43,309 bases of DNA, from contig PATC01000001.1 in NCBI GenBank assembly GCA_002712285.1, positions 6,662-49,970 on the forward strand, in the 5' to 3' direction. The position numbers and the translations under genes are program-made. How positions within the stretch are numbered: position 1 is the stretch's first letter; every line of letters starts with the position of its first letter. This document shows, piece after piece, positions 1 through 9,127 of this stretch. This DNA comes from Methanobacteriota archaeon. Lineage in GTDB: Archaea; Thermoplasmatota; Poseidoniia; Poseidoniales; Thalassarchaeaceae. The notes beneath the pieces are model-generated. The model searched no databases. It had not been told where the DNA came from and was given only the letters and a program-made list of their open reading frames with translations.

Positions 1-638
1 ATGAATACATTAACATCATTACATGAAGAACAATCACATCCCTCCTCCGCGCTCCAGCATCTGCTGCAAGAACGGCAGTTCTCAACATGCATTTCATACC
101 ATGTCTCTCCATCGATTTCAAACACTTGATGTTGACTTTCCGGCCCTTGGTAATTTCCAAAAAGTATCGCAGTACCTCCAACAGCAAAGCCTAGGTCACC
201 TTCAACCACAATATCCCAACTATTACCTGGATATTCTTCTTCAAATCCACTTCCGAGATGATATTCACGCACAGAATAGGTCTCATTTTGGATAGTAATA
301 TTCGGTTCTCTTGTCCATCCATCGTGCGAAAAATATTCCTGACCTGAACTGTGAGATACCTCAATTAGGATAGAACTGACTGTTCCAGAAAAAAGCGGAA
401 GGACAAGCAATCCCGACAAGAAGAGTGCCCATGAAGGAAGATTTCTTTTTTCTATACCTGTAAACGGATTCAATTGTGCACCAGTTGCTGAATCCGAAGA
501 AACCTTTCCACCGAACACGATCTGGCTATCTAAATTTTCATCCACAGTGTCAGAGGGTTTTTGTTTTGATTCTGCATTATTTTGAGCCTGAAGGAGCGCT
601 TTTTGAAACACTTCAATCGCATCTTGATTAGAATCCAC
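1..638 (-). CDS. Partial single-pass membrane protein with cytoplasmic N-terminus, one TM and Cys-rich extracellular segment (C-terminus beyond the window)
   Basis: Own reading of minus strand: GTG start at 638, in-frame TAA upstream, open to position 1. VDSNQDAIEVFQKALLQAQNN...WALFLSGLLVLPLFSGTVSSILIEV...ENCRSCSRCWSAEEGCDCSSCNDVNVF. Absent from the ORF track because it is truncated. Confidence 0.7.
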   Translation of the reverse strand, partial: MDSNQDAIEVFQKALLQAQNNAESKQKPSDTVDENLDSQIVFGGKVSSDSATGAQLNPFTGIEKRNLPSWALFLSGLLVLPLFSGTVSSILIEVSHSSGQEYFSHDGWTREPNITIQNETYSVREYHLGSGFEEEYPGNSWDIVVEGDLGFAVGGTAILFGNYQGPESQHQVFEIDGETWYEMHVENCRSCSRCWSAEEGCDCSSCNDVNVF

Positions 639-684
639 ATGACGTTTTTATTGAGCCTGTATTTCCAAATACCCCCGTATTGAA

Positions 685-2238
685 TTAGAAATGTAAATTC
701 TGAACCCATTTCCCATTTTCTCTTCGAATTCGACCTGCCGCCTCATGTGAGGACAGGTGAGAAAGTGTCTGGTCAACCTTGAGCATTGGATGCGCATCTG
801 GAGTATCAGAATATGCGTGGTTTGCAATTTCTTCGATAGAGCATAGACCAGAGGTAACCGCTTCTAGAACACGTTCATGGCGACCACTTCGGTGTTTGAT
901 GTATCGATCCAGTAATTTCTCGGGGCGATGGGTGAAGGGGCCATGAGCTGGAAATAATATCTCTGGATTGAGTGCACGCATTCTCTCCAAGCTATCGATG
1001 TAAGCATCCATGTCGCCGTCTGAACTTGGAATGAGAATTGTCCCGACCATCACGGCTAGATCTCCAGAAACAAGGTAGCGATCGGATGCTAGGCAGATAT
1101 GTCCTGGGCAGTGACCTGGTGTGACATACACCGTCCACTCCATAACTCCACTCGGACCATTGAGTGAGATGATGTCTCCTTCTTCCAATACTCGATTTTC
1201 CTTAGAGTCAGGGAGTGCTAACAGTGTCTCTAGAGTGGCCCAGATTGGTGCAGTATACATTTCTGCAATTTTGGATAGATCACCGATGTGGTCCTGGTGG
1301 CGATGAGTGAATATAGTCGCGATGATGTTTCCTCCATCTTCTTCGATTCCTTGTATTCGTCGTTGGAGATATGCGAGTTCTTCAGGGGTTCTCGCAGCGG
1401 GGTCGATGATGAGTCGATCACCACCTTGCTCGCCTAGAATGAAGCAGTTTGTGTGAGTTGCAGGAGGAAGAGTTGCAGTCCGTAAAGGAACACACTCAAT
1501 TTTAGGTGCGAGTTCGATACGGTGTTCTCCTGATTTAGGTTCAGATGCCATTGATGTCATAGCCGCGTGTATATCGTCGTCATTTACTTCTAGTGCATGA
1601 GCAACATCCCGAAGTAATGTGACTATAGGAGGTGCAGTGAGCATATTTCCTGATTTCCAAACCTTCACAGCATCCGCTGGATGCATCCAGAGAAGTTCAT
1701 CAAATTCGCTACCTATGTCAAGTAGTTCGGGATCAGGTGCTCCATCATTGAGGTGAACATGCATGAATCGATTCTTGAATCTCAGAGGAGCGAAAGGCGG
1801 TGTTGTCCTTGTTCCGATGTGAGTAATCCCTCTTGGAGAAGCGGGTATCACACCGTTTTCAACAGCCTCAATCCAAGCATTCGAGTCTTCGATTATAGCA
1901 TGACGTAATGCCATTGGAACACGTTCTATTTTCCCGTCATCGATAGCTAGGCCAACCTCCTCAGCAGTCTCGCGGAGAATTGCTGCATATACTGCGGGCC
2001 AATCGTCCTCAATTTGTTCAAGTCCTTTGATAGATGCAGCAGCTTCAGTGTCATGGCCTCGGATTCCTCCTCCTGGTAGTGCCCAGAAGTCGGCGAAGGC
2101 TCGAAGAGTAGGGATACGGTGAGCGAGAAGGACTTCTGGACCCTTAGATCCGTTACGTGTAATGAGAATAGACGTAGAATCTCGTGGTTTTGCAACCCTT
2201 GCCACAGGCATTGCCACACCCTTGGGAACTTCGTCCAT
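685..2238 (-). CDS. Nudix hydrolase (NUDT19-like, with insertion) fused to metallo-beta-lactamase-fold hydrolase (LACTB2-like)
   Basis: Nudix-like box GGGIRGHD...AAILRETAEEVGL; MBL motif THRHQDHIGD, later TPGHCPGH and PAHGP motifs; C-terminal helical region. Confidence 0.88.
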   Translation of the reverse strand: MDEVPKGVAMPVARVAKPRDSTSILITRNGSKGPEVLLAHRIPTLRAFADFWALPGGGIRGHDTEAAASIKGLEQIEDDWPAVYAAILRETAEEVGLAIDDGKIERVPMALRHAIIEDSNAWIEAVENGVIPASPRGITHIGTRTTPPFAPLRFKNRFMHVHLNDGAPDPELLDIGSEFDELLWMHPADAVKVWKSGNMLTAPPIVTLLRDVAHALEVNDDDIHAAMTSMASEPKSGEHRIELAPKIECVPLRTATLPPATHTNCFILGEQGGDRLIIDPAARTPEELAYLQRRIQGIEEDGGNIIATIFTHRHQDHIGDLSKIAEMYTAPIWATLETLLALPDSKENRVLEEGDIISLNGPSGVMEWTVYVTPGHCPGHICLASDRYLVSGDLAVMVGTILIPSSDGDMDAYIDSLERMRALNPEILFPAHGPFTHRPEKLLDRYIKHRSGRHERVLEAVTSGLCSIEEIANHAYSDTPDAHPMLKVDQTLSHLSSHEAAGRIRRENGKWVQNLHF

Positions 2239-2273
2239 GGTACTGTTCAGAGTATTGGGGCTATGAAGATGGG

Positions 2274-2525
2274 TTATTCATCGTAATCTGATTTGAAGAA
2301 ATTCCATGAAATCTTTCCTTCTTTAATCATCTTTAGGAAAATGCCCATCTGTATCCGACTCCATTCCTCAAAACAATCGCATTCAGCATAATCTTTGCAT
2401 TCCTGATTACTACATTTTTGACAACAACTTGTTTTGAATCCAACACTCTTGTCTCGGGATATATCGACTTCCTCAGAAAATGTCTTTCTGTTTCCACAAT
2501 TCTGACATTCATAGACGTAAGTCAT
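2274..2525 (-). CDS. Small Cys-rich zinc-ribbon-like protein
   Basis: 83 aa with CQNCGNRKTF...CCQKCSNQECKDYAECDC. Confidence 0.6.
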   Translation of the reverse strand: MTYVYECQNCGNRKTFSEEVDISRDKSVGFKTSCCQKCSNQECKDYAECDCFEEWSRIQMGIFLKMIKEGKISWNFFKSDYDE

Positions 2526-2577
2526 GTCTAGGTAAGGACATGACTCGATTTAAACACTCCAATATCGATGTGGGTGT

Positions 2578-3891
2578 TTAATCCTGTGATTGCACGATTC
2601 CCCATTGGATTAGGACACCGAATACAGCGATGAGTCCCGCAATTCGGAAAACTGTGTGGTAGGAAAACAATCCAGTACCATCAACTGTTGCAGCCCAAAT
2701 GAAGGCGGCTAGTATAGGTCCAATAATCCGTGATAGTGCTCCATAGCCCTCCTGAGCACCCATTACTCGCCCGAGGTCAAGATTATTGAATTTGGTTTCA
2801 GTTGTTATTAGCGTGGATTGGGTGGGTTGGAATAATCCGTTACCTGCGGCAATGAAAGTCATCGCCAATAAAACAACTACTAGTGGTTCGGGTTCTAGAT
2901 ATGGTATCCATCCAAGGCCAAATGCAGTAATAACAATACCAACAACCATGAGTTTCCTAACATCAAAGTGTTTTGATAGTGGTCGAATTAAACCTCCCTG
3001 GACGATTACGCCGACTAAGCCAACAAATGCGAATATGTATCCATTCATTCTTTCATCGTAACCCAATCCTCCGTTTTCGATTGGCAATGCCGTAAACAGG
3101 ATGAACGTCGTATGCATCATTGTAAATGCTAGAAGGAAAGATGCGTTGACGAAGATTAAGCGGCGAACATTTGGGGAAAGGTCTCTAACGCCAACAAGAT
3201 TTCTTAATACCACTTTGAATCCTGCTATTTCTCCATCATTGTGGCTTCTCTTTTCTTTCGGTAGGCTCTCAGGTAGCATGCGGATTGCAAAAACGAAGGA
3301 TATTGCAGAAAGCAGGCCTGCGGTGAGACAAGGCAGGAAGTATGGATGCGCTTCCCACCAATCGGTCGCAAATGGTCCACCAAAGGTGTTTGATGGATCT
3401 GTTAGGATGCCTCCAACAAATGGACCAATCATGAATCCGAGACCAAATGAAGCACCAATGATCCCCATCCTCGCTGGAAGTTGTTCTCTCGTACTGATAT
3501 CTCCTATGTAGGCGCGAGTAACAGCAATATTGCCATTACCCGCTCCGGCAAGGAAGCGGACAGCAATGGCCATCCAAAGCGTAGAGGCAAGCCCGAAGGA
3601 AATGAAGAAGATAGTGTTGCATAATAGGCCAAACATCACTATTGGACGCCGCCCAATTCGGTCGGAGAGAGATCCGAGTATGGGTGTGAAAAGAAATTGT
3701 CCTAATGTGTAGGATGCAAGGACTATACCCACCCACCAATCCCTAGACCCCATATCAATGAAGCCATCCGCCTCAGCAAGGTCTTGAACGAAATATGTTA
3801 GGAAAGGTATCACGAGTGTAAAACCAATCATATCGATTAGGACTACTAGGAAAAGAATCAACAGCGGGGAGCGCTGATTTTCTACTTCCAT
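2578..3891 (-). CDS. MFS transporter (TetA/MdtG-like)
   Basis: Multiple hydrophobic helices; motif A-like GSLSDRIGRRPIVMFGLL; GASFGLGFMIGPFVGG. Confidence 0.88.
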   Translation of the reverse strand: MEVENQRSPLLILFLVVLIDMIGFTLVIPFLTYFVQDLAEADGFIDMGSRDWWVGIVLASYTLGQFLFTPILGSLSDRIGRRPIVMFGLLCNTIFFISFGLASTLWMAIAVRFLAGAGNGNIAVTRAYIGDISTREQLPARMGIIGASFGLGFMIGPFVGGILTDPSNTFGGPFATDWWEAHPYFLPCLTAGLLSAISFVFAIRMLPESLPKEKRSHNDGEIAGFKVVLRNLVGVRDLSPNVRRLIFVNASFLLAFTMMHTTFILFTALPIENGGLGYDERMNGYIFAFVGLVGVIVQGGLIRPLSKHFDVRKLMVVGIVITAFGLGWIPYLEPEPLVVVLLAMTFIAAGNGLFQPTQSTLITTETKFNNLDLGRVMGAQEGYGALSRIIGPILAAFIWAATVDGTGLFSYHTVFRIAGLIAVFGVLIQWGIVQSQD

Positions 3892-3930
3892 GACTCTACT
3901 CCGGAGAACTTTTCTTTTCAGGGGTCCGCA

Positions 3931-5010
3931 TCATAATGTATTCAGGACACGATTGCCGGAGCCGCCCGGCCCTATCCAATCACTGGGTCGATTGTCGAGG
4001 ATTTCTTCAATCGCTTCCAGATGTTTCTCAGTCATTTGGAGTGCAACTGAAACACAGCCCAAGTTTTCTTCCAATTGCTCTGAATTTGTCGCTCCAAGGA
4101 GAATGGTGGATACATTTGGATTTTTCAAACACCAAGCAAGTGCTAATTGCGCCATAGTGCAGTTGAGTTCTTCTATAGCATATGAGGTAAGAGCGCGTAT
4201 ACGATCGATATGTCCATCCTTGCGTGCTTGAGTGAGTTTATCATCCATCCAGGAATATAATTCGATAGTAGCTCTAGAACCTTCGGGAATTCCATCATTA
4301 TATTTGCCCGTCAAAAGACCAGAATTTAGGGGACTCCAAATTGTTGTGCCAATGTTGTATGGGGATCTAAACATTGGAAAATACTCATTCTCAAATCTGT
4401 CACGATGTAACATATTGTATTGCGGTTGTTCATATTGTGGTGGTTCAAGTCCCTCATTTTTTGCTATCCAGAAGGCTTCTGTGATTTGCTGCGCAGACCA
4501 TTCACTTGTCCCCCACGAGGTGGCCATTCCATTTCGGATCACATCAGTCATTGCTCGCACAACTGTCGAAGTCGGAGTGAACGGGTCTGGTCTGTGGCAA
4601 AAAACCATGTCGACGTAATCTAATTGTAGCCTTTCAAGTGATTTAGACAAGCCTTCCAGAATGTGTTTTCTAGACAAACCTGATTCATTCACACCTTCTC
4701 CTCCCCAGAATACCTTTGTTGTGATTACAAGTTCGCTGCGCCTCCAAAGATTAGAATCTTCATTCTGTAGTTTTTTCAGTGCAATGCCAAAAATTCGTTC
4801 TGCTTCCCCATTGGGTAAGCCGTATGCTTCAGCATGGTCGAAACAATTAATCCCAGCTAGTCGACATTTTCTCAGGAGTTCAGTCGCCCTCTCAATTCCA
4901 TCATCTCCGGAGAGTTTCTCTTTGACCCCATAGGTAGCCCAAAACCCATAGCTTAGAACCGATACTTGTATCCCAGTGTTGCCCATCATCCGGTATCTCA
5001 TTTTATTCAT
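3931..5010 (-). CDS. Aldo/keto reductase (Kv-beta/YghZ-like)
   Basis: MRYRMMGNTGIQVSVLSYGFW; FDHAEAYGLPNGEAERIFG; LQLDYVDMVFCHRPDP; AQLALAWCLKNPNVSTILLGA. Confidence 0.9.
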   Translation of the reverse strand: MNKMRYRMMGNTGIQVSVLSYGFWATYGVKEKLSGDDGIERATELLRKCRLAGINCFDHAEAYGLPNGEAERIFGIALKKLQNEDSNLWRRSELVITTKVFWGGEGVNESGLSRKHILEGLSKSLERLQLDYVDMVFCHRPDPFTPTSTVVRAMTDVIRNGMATSWGTSEWSAQQITEAFWIAKNEGLEPPQYEQPQYNMLHRDRFENEYFPMFRSPYNIGTTIWSPLNSGLLTGKYNDGIPEGSRATIELYSWMDDKLTQARKDGHIDRIRALTSYAIEELNCTMAQLALAWCLKNPNVSTILLGATNSEQLEENLGCVSVALQMTEKHLEAIEEILDNRPSDWIGPGGSGNRVLNTL

Positions 5011-5128
5011 GAATCAAATTCAATACACCAGTACTCAATAGTTTGTGAATAAGCAAGATAATCTGAGAGATTGACAATTCATTGACTCTAACTCACCCTT
5101 ATGGAGGGGATGTTACACCAGTTACCCT

Positions 5129-6487
5129 ATGGCCGGTACCACCGGGTGGTCAGGATCGGTGGGGAACCAAGTCAGTGACGCGAAAAGCATAGTATCACTA
5201 GGCTTGAAAATCTCCGTCGATTCCCACGACGATATCCTAAAGCTCTCTAGCGAAGGGATGACTGAAGTCGAGCGTGAAAACAAAATCACCAGTATCGCAG
5301 AGATTTGTAAGTGTGATATTTTTGAATTCTCGACATGTAACAGAGTTCTGTTTGTGGGATTCAATACATCCTTGGAGAAACTTGAGAACGCTATACGAAA
5401 ACTCCACCCTACTGTCAAGAGTAAAATGATTTCACATGAAGGAATTGAAGCTTGGTCTAATTTAGTTACTATCGCAAGTGGCTTGGATTCTTTGGTTTTA
5501 GGAGAATTACAAGTCATGGGTCAATTCAGGAAAGCCATCAACTGGCATCGTTCGAGAAATTTAATCGGGCAATCAACGTCTGAAGAACTAGACACAGTAA
5601 TTAGCGCAAACAGGCGAGTAAGAAGAATCTTGAATTTAAATCACACTACACGATCAATGTTTACACTAGCATTAGACGAAGTTAATCGATTCGTAGAATC
5701 TCAGGGGAACAAGGATATCAAAATTGTAGTTCTAGGGTGTGGAGAAATGGGGTCTCAAGCGATATTCAGTCTACTTGACTTGGGTCTAGAAAATATATTG
5801 GTAGCGAATCGTTCAGTATCTAAAGCGAAAGAACGGTTAGGCAGTCGATTCCAAGAAGTAACTGCAGTATCAATGGAGGATTGGTTGGCGGGAACCCCAG
5901 TTGAAGTCGATCTAATAATCTCCATACTTAGACGCTCAAAACCGCTCTTCGACAGCGATTATCCACTGATAACCTCGACTCCATGCACCATATTGGATTT
6001 CTCTTGGCCTCCTTCAGTTGACCCTTCGGCAATTAACTCCTCACAGAATTTGTTGGGCATGAAGCATTGGATTAAAGCAGCCCATGGGTATAGTTCTGAT
6101 AAAAAACTCGATGAAATAAAGAAACAATCAATCTCGGTTATAGAGGAAGTTGTAGATGGTCACAAACGTCTGATTCGCCTTCGTTCGAGTTCAGAATGGA
6201 GGCGACAATTACACATGCAAATGAGGGATATAGTGGAACATTGGGATGCAGAATCTACAGGTGTCAGTCATGAACATGTTGAGAGAATTGTCAAAAATAT
6301 AGCCCACAAAATAGGAAAAACCCAACAAACCAGAATCGATGATGAAATCATAAGAAGTTGGATTACGGAAGACAGTAAAGGGATTCCAGAAACCTCATTG
6401 AGCCAACTACTAGGAATAGTGCAATCAATCGAATCAGTAGTCGAATTAGGAGCTAAAGGAAATGAGGATAAGAATCGGCACTCGTAA
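5129..6487 (+). CDS. hemA: Glutamyl-tRNA reductase
   Basis: Catalytic-Cys motif FSTCNR, LVLGELQVMGQFRKA, NAD-binding VVLGCGEMGSQAI; first gene of the heme cluster. Confidence 0.9.
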   Translation: MAGTTGWSGSVGNQVSDAKSIVSLGLKISVDSHDDILKLSSEGMTEVERENKITSIAEICKCDIFEFSTCNRVLFVGFNTSLEKLENAIRKLHPTVKSKMISHEGIEAWSNLVTIASGLDSLVLGELQVMGQFRKAINWHRSRNLIGQSTSEELDTVISANRRVRRILNLNHTTRSMFTLALDEVNRFVESQGNKDIKIVVLGCGEMGSQAIFSLLDLGLENILVANRSVSKAKERLGSRFQEVTAVSMEDWLAGTPVEVDLIISILRRSKPLFDSDYPLITSTPCTILDFSWPPSVDPSAINSSQNLLGMKHWIKAAHGYSSDKKLDEIKKQSISVIEEVVDGHKRLIRLRSSSEWRRQLHMQMRDIVEHWDAESTGVSHEHVERIVKNIAHKIGKTQQTRIDDEIIRSWITEDSKGIPETSLSQLLGIVQSIESVVELGAKGNEDKNRHS

Positions 6488-8159
6488 GTCCCGCTTGGCC
6501 ATGCATCAAGCAGAGAAAGTTGCCGATAAATTACGTAATGCCGGCATCTCATCCACGATTATTGGAATGGAGTCTAGTGGCGACCGATCCTTGGGAGGTG
6601 ATTTAGCATCATTTCTAGGCCAGTTCACCCTCGGTATAGATGCAGCCTTGTTATCTGAAGAAGTAGACCTAGCAGTCCACTCTAGCAAAGACGTTCCAAT
6701 TGAGCCGAACGAAGGAGTTGAGACACTAGCATATCTAGAAAGAGCCCCCACAGCAGACATTCTCCTTACCCGTGATAATGATGAAGATACAGTAACATTG
6801 GGCGAAATTCTCAATGGTGACCAATCATTTGACCCACTGTTTGCATTATCCAAACTACCAGATAACGCGCGTGTTGGGTCTGCTTCCAGCCGTAGACAAT
6901 CATTTGCGGTGGGTATACGTCCAGATTTGATCCCTCTAGCGGTTAGGGGAACTGTTGAAACTCGAATCAAGAAATTGGTCTTAGGTTGGGTGGACGCCCT
7001 AATTTTGGCAGAAGCGGGCTTGTCTAGATTAAGCCAAGAAGGTGTATTTTCTAATGAAATATTATCTCTCAATGCTTACAGGTTAGATCGATCTAAATGG
7101 CCATGTGCCCCAGGACAGGGTAGTATTGTTGTTCATTCAAGGAGTTCCAGTGACTTGCAAAATATCCGCGATTTTCTAAACCATCCTCCAACTGAACTTA
7201 GTGTAACCAGCGAGCGCTCGATATTACGTAATTGGGGTGGTGGTTGTACACATCCTGCCGGTATTTGGGACAACGATGGATGGATATCTTCAGTTGTTGC
7301 TGAAGATGATTGGCGACACAATATTGCGAACGGTCTTCCAGTAGTATTACACCGATTTGAGGGGGATCTGAATAGTATTCCTAGTCAACCTCCGGTTTCC
7401 AAATCAGAGGTTAAGAAACCAATAAAAATCGAACATCCTCGTCTGATATCTACGGTGATATCCCCGCGATTTACAAAAGGGATCGCGGCATCCGGAACGT
7501 CAGTTTTACATTATCCAGTCATCGAAATTGCCTCTAATTCTAATTCATGGCCAAGAGACATAGGTTTAGACCAGAAACCCCGAAGTGAATGGCCATGGCT
7601 AGTGCTAACCTCACCTTCAGCAGCTCGTTGTGCAGTAGAATCAATACAATCCATTCCATATATAGGGCGTATCCCATGGCTTGCATTGGGTGAGGGCACT
7701 GCTATGGAGTGCTTTCAACTCGGCATGGCTGCTTCTGCATGTCCAATGGCGGCGGACGGTCAAGAAATGGTTGTGTGGATGGAAGAATGGTTTCCACAAC
7801 GACCAAACATTATCTTACCACGTTCCAATTTAGGTTCTACTGATTTGGCAGAACGCCTTTCTGAAATAGGATTTCAAGTAGAGACGTTTGTCGCTTATGA
7901 TAATCGTCCAAGAAAGTTGAGTACGGTTCCAGAGATGTATCCTAGTGATGTTCTACTTCTTGGTTCGGGATCAAGTGCTGAGACATGGATGAATGCTAAT
8001 CTCCCAATACCGGACAATGTTCTTTGTATTGGACAACGGACACTTGCAGTGGCGCAAGAATTGGGTTTTCAGCAACTTACAGCTCTTGCTGTGTTAGAAC
8101 TACCCACCGGTGATGCTATGATGGAATGGTGGAAGCACCACATAGAGGCGAGTTCATGA
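6462..8159 (+). CDS. hemCD: Porphobilinogen deaminase / uroporphyrinogen-III synthase fusion
   Basis: HemC: MRIRIGTRKSRLAMHQAEKV, DLAVHSSKDVP, AVRGTVETR, CAPGQGS, cofactor-Cys GGGCTHPAG; C-terminal ~240 aa HemD-like (WLVLTSPSAARCAVE, LLLGSGSSAETW). Confidence 0.92.
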   Translation: MRIRIGTRKSRLAMHQAEKVADKLRNAGISSTIIGMESSGDRSLGGDLASFLGQFTLGIDAALLSEEVDLAVHSSKDVPIEPNEGVETLAYLERAPTADILLTRDNDEDTVTLGEILNGDQSFDPLFALSKLPDNARVGSASSRRQSFAVGIRPDLIPLAVRGTVETRIKKLVLGWVDALILAEAGLSRLSQEGVFSNEILSLNAYRLDRSKWPCAPGQGSIVVHSRSSSDLQNIRDFLNHPPTELSVTSERSILRNWGGGCTHPAGIWDNDGWISSVVAEDDWRHNIANGLPVVLHRFEGDLNSIPSQPPVSKSEVKKPIKIEHPRLISTVISPRFTKGIAASGTSVLHYPVIEIASNSNSWPRDIGLDQKPRSEWPWLVLTSPSAARCAVESIQSIPYIGRIPWLALGEGTAMECFQLGMAASACPMAADGQEMVVWMEEWFPQRPNIILPRSNLGSTDLAERLSEIGFQVETFVAYDNRPRKLSTVPEMYPSDVLLLGSGSSAETWMNANLPIPDNVLCIGQRTLAVAQELGFQQLTALAVLELPTGDAMMEWWKHHIEASS

Positions 8160-9127
8160 TTAGACCACGGATTAATCGTGCAACCTCCGGAAGGAGGCGA
8201 TTGATGAATGGGTCTCAATGGGCAGACCACCTAATTCAGCCACATTTTGTCGTATCAGGAAACGGAGTGGATGAACCCATTGATAGTTTAGTGGGGATTA
8301 ATCGACAATCTGTCGATGTTCTGATGGAAACCGTGGCTTCTGATATGGCTCTGGGTATATCTGCAGTGATGTTGTTTCCAGTAATTGACAAGTCTCACCG
8401 GGACGCAACCGGTACAATGGCATCTACTCCCGATAATCCTCTAATTCAGGCGACTCGTTCTTTGAGGGAAAAACATGGAGAATCACTAGTAATACTTGCA
8501 GATGTATGTCTTTGCACATACACTGATCATGGGAATTGCGGGATAATCGTTAACGGCCACATAGACAATGATTCGACTCTCCCTCACCTGACTCGACAAG
8601 CAATTGCTCTTGCAGACGCAGGAGTAGATTACGTTGCTCTGTCAGATATGATGGATCACCGAGTCGCTCATGTTCGTTCTGGTCTTGAGAAAGAAGGACA
8701 TACAACAACCGGCATACTCGCTTATTCGGCAAAATATGCCTCCTCATTTTATGGTCCATTCCAAGAAGCAGCGCATAGTGCTCCATCAAAATGGGGTCGC
8801 TCAAGTCACCAAATGGACTTCAGATCAACTGTTCGAGAAGCCCTGTTGGAGGTTGATATGGACATAGAAGAGGGTGCAGACATAGTCATGATCAAGCCCG
8901 CACTTCCCTACTTGGACATTATCAGTGCTGTTGCTGACAGATCTCTTAGACCTGTGGCTGCCTATCACGTAAGCGGAGAATATGCAATGCTGAATTCGGT
9001 AGCAAAAGACGATGACCATCTCGGCCGCATGGTGAACGAAACCCTTCACTCTATTCGTCGATCTGGTGCCGAACTAATTGTCACATACCATGCTCGCCGT
9101 GCGCTAGAACAGGGTTGGCTAACATGA
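8156..9127 (+). CDS. hemB: Delta-aminolevulinic acid dehydratase (porphobilinogen synthase)
   Basis: DVCLCTYTDHGNCG Zn-type Cys site, YSAKYASSFYGPFQEAAHSAP, MIKPALPYLDII; ATGA overlap with the upstream stop favours start 8156 (ORF track start 8126). Confidence 0.94.
   Translation: MIRPRINRATSGRRRLMNGSQWADHLIQPHFVVSGNGVDEPIDSLVGINRQSVDVLMETVASDMALGISAVMLFPVIDKSHRDATGTMASTPDNPLIQATRSLREKHGESLVILADVCLCTYTDHGNCGIIVNGHIDNDSTLPHLTRQAIALADAGVDYVALSDMMDHRVAHVRSGLEKEGHTTTGILAYSAKYASSFYGPFQEAAHSAPSKWGRSSHQMDFRSTVREALLEVDMDIEEGADIVMIKPALPYLDIISAVADRSLRPVAAYHVSGEYAMLNSVAKDDDHLGRMVNETLHSIRRSGAELIVTYHARRALEQGWLT

Noticed and set aside
6506-7072. 188-aa minus ORF inside hemCD
   Set aside because: Antisense to conserved HemC motifs.
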